Assembly: GCA_934183325.1 (NCBI GenBank) | Contig: CAKPSH010000034.1 | Span: 1-5,835 of the forward strand | Origin: an uncultured Clostridia bacterium | GTDB lineage: Bacteria; Bacillota; Clostridia; TANB77; CAG-508 | Direction: 5' to 3' | Length of the DNA: 5,835 nucleotides | Shown here: positions 4,557-5,835 of the stretch, one piece after another | Numbering within the stretch: position 1 is the first letter of the stretch | How the letters are laid out: each line of letters opens with the position of its first letter | The notes under the pieces: model-generated | Told to the model about the DNA's origin: nothing | Database searches by the model: none | Seen by the model: only the letters and a program-made list of their open reading frames with translations | Program-made: the position numbers and the translations under genes

Positions 4557-5711
4557 TTATTTTAATTTCATTGATAACAACTTACTAATTCCACTTTCCT
4601 CCATTGTAACTCCATACACAGTCTGAGCTTGTTCCATTGTTCCTTTTCTATGTGTAATTGTTAAAAATTGAGTTTGATCTGTGAAATTCTTTAAATATTC
4701 TGCAAATCTATATACATTAACATCATCAAGAGCTGCTTCAATTTCATCTAATATACAAAATGGTGATGGATTTATTTTTAGCATTGCAAATAATAATGCA
4801 ATAGCTGTAAATGCTTTTTCTCCTCCTGAAAGTAGTGTCATATTTTGTAGTTTTTTTCCTGGTGGTTGAACTCTTATTTCTATTCCTGTTTCTAGTACAT
4901 TATTTTCATCTTCTAATATTAGTTCTGCATTTCCTCCACCAAATAGTTCCTTAAATGTATTTTGAAAATTTTCATTAATAATTTTAAACTTTTCTATAAA
5001 TTGTACTTGCATTTTTTCTGTCATTTCTTCTATTATACCTTTTAATTGAGCCATTGTATTTTCAATATCATATCTTTGTTCATTCATGAAATCATATCTC
5101 TTAGATGTCTCTTTATATTCTTCTATTGAATCTATATTTACACTACCCAATTCTTTTATTTGATTTCTTATATTGTTTGCATCTCTTGAAGCTTTTGCAA
5201 CATTATCTGGCTTTTTATATTCTTCAGATATATTATTCGGTGTTAATTCATATTCTTCCCATAATTTATTTGTTACATCTTCAATATCTTGTTCTGTTTT
5301 TTCTTTTCTTACTTGAATTTTTGTTAATTCAGATTTAATATTTTCAATAGTAGAAAATTGTTCAATTATTTTATTTTCATATTCTTTCAATTTTTCAGAC
5401 TTATTGTTTCTTTCATTTTTTAATTCTTGAACTTCATTATCTTTATCATTAAATTGATTATTAATTTCTTCTAATCTAATCTTAAATTCTTCAATCCTTT
5501 TATTTAATTCTATATTTTCATTTTCAATATTTTGAATATTTTTTTCTTTATTTTCAATACTTGTCTTATTATTTTCTATCTCTTGATTAATTCTTTCCAC
5601 TATTTCATTTATTGAAGTTTCACTTTCATTAAATGAATTAACAGATATTTTTAAATTTGTAACATCAAAATTTAAATCATCTATATATTTCTGTTGTTCT
5701 TTATTTTTTAT
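4557..5711 (-). CDS. smc: chromosome segregation protein SMC, 3' part only
   Basis: SMC is a DNA-tethering ATPase which, with ScpA and ScpB, compacts and separates bacterial chromosomes. The visible 384 residues are the C-terminal third of a protein normally near 1,180 residues. They start within the descending coiled coil just after the hinge (LNFDVTNLKISVNSF), continue through a long Glu/Lys/Asn-rich coiled coil to about residue 185, then the head-proximal segment (LGSVNIDSIEEY at 188, FGGG at 257), the ABC signature LLSGGEK at about 293, Walker B CILDE at 319-323 with D-loop residues after it, and the H-motif THRKG at 353. The hinge, N-terminal coiled coil and Walker A lie beyond the window or are lost. 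A GTG at 5598-5600 is an internal codon, not a start. The frame meets TAA at 5739-5741, after similarity has ended at about 5711. Confidence 0.93.
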   Translation of the reverse strand: MKNKEQQKYIDDLNFDVTNLKISVNSFNESETSINEIVERINQEIENNKTSIENKEKNIQNIENENIELNKRIEEFKIRLEEINNQFNDKDNEVQELKNERNNKSEKLKEYENKIIEQFSTIENIKSELTKIQVRKEKTEQDIEDVTNKLWEEYELTPNNISEEYKKPDNVAKASRDANNIRNQIKELGSVNIDSIEEYKETSKRYDFMNEQRYDIENTMAQLKGIIEEMTEKMQVQFIEKFKIINENFQNTFKELFGGGNAELILEDENNVLETGIEIRVQPPGKKLQNMTLLSGGEKAFTAIALLFAMLKINPSPFCILDEIEAALDDVNVYRFAEYLKNFTDQTQFLTITHRKGTMEQAQTVYGVTMEESGISKLLSMKLK

Positions 5712-5835
5712 GCATGCTGCCTTATCGGAATGTTGATGTTACTCTTTTGTGATAAGTACAATTTAAAACGGTACAAACAGGTGTATGTAATAAAAGGATA
5801 TGTTAAGAGTGTGATACCATATCGAGGCATGACAT
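5712..5835. other. unrelated DNA joined to smc at the right edge
   Basis: From about 5712 the sequence no longer encodes SMC. Its G+C is about 35% by hand count, above the smc part. Both strands hold a short open frame: plus from ATG 5730 to the edge (MLMLLFCDKYNLKRYKQVYV at its start), and minus from the edge to a TAA at 5708-5710 (ending SNINIPIRQHA). Neither has a ribosome binding site in view or a family I recognise. The piece may be the end of an inserted mobile element or an assembly or library chimera. The overlapping sites ATGCAT and GCATGC sit at the junction (5710-5717). Confidence 0.7.

Noticed and set aside
4681..5338. Two plus-strand open frames (4681-4869 and 5105-5338)
   Set aside because: Both are antisense to conserved smc sequence. 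The Leu/Tyr-rich product of the second reflects the Glu/Lys/Asn-rich coiled coil on the other strand.
5712..5835. Terminal inverted repeats of an insertion sequence
   Set aside because: The first 20 bp and the reverse complement of the last 20 bp share only scattered bases around CATGC, too weak to call, and no target-site duplication can be seen.

Overview
The window is very AT-rich. Its housekeeping genes (smc, an FBP-type L-lactate dehydrogenase and comEA), its AAGGAGG-type ribosome binding sites and its sigma-A-like promoters point to a low-GC Gram-positive bacterium (Firmicutes in the broad sense, probably clostridial). Nothing in the sequence allows a finer placement. Both ends look like contig edges: the left edge lies inside a 7-bp tandem array, and the right edge leaves smc abruptly at about 5711 and enters unrelated DNA.

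The left part (1-2612) is accessory in character. A TATTATT array (1-91) is followed by about 260 bp of AT-rich DNA with no convincing gene. A promoter with an overlapping palindrome and a hairpin-bearing leader then drives a small secreted protein (498-905), which is clearly richer in G+C than its surroundings and ends at a strong terminator. Next, an exact-consensus promoter (TTGACA, 17 bp, TATAAT) whose -10 box lies inside a perfect 16-bp palindrome drives two tandem, homologous single-pass membrane peptides (1060-1221 and 1270-1413). A bidirectional terminator separates these from a tRNA-Lys(CTT) gene on the minus strand. Beyond it lies a divergent pair of Xre-type regulators: a short Cro-like gene broken by one extra base (1622-1820, minus) and a 192-residue CI/LexA-like repressor (1998-2576, plus) that appears to lack the self-cleavage residues. 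The DNA between them carries both promoters, a palindrome and a pair of direct repeats, which is the layout of a phage-style switch.

The right part (2610-5711, all minus strand) is core genome. It holds comEA (DNA-uptake receptor), a spacer with two diverged copies of a 51-nt palindromic element, ldh with its terminator, and the 3' third of smc lying 22 bp upstream of ldh, probably on the same transcript. The final 124 bp do not continue smc and were not identified.

The best leads are the regulated small-peptide pair, the CI/Cro-like control region, the two-copy palindromic element with a paired base change, and the smc junction. I found no complete, clearly new multi-gene system. The accessory segment may be the remnant of an integrated element, but no integrase or attachment-site duplication is visible.
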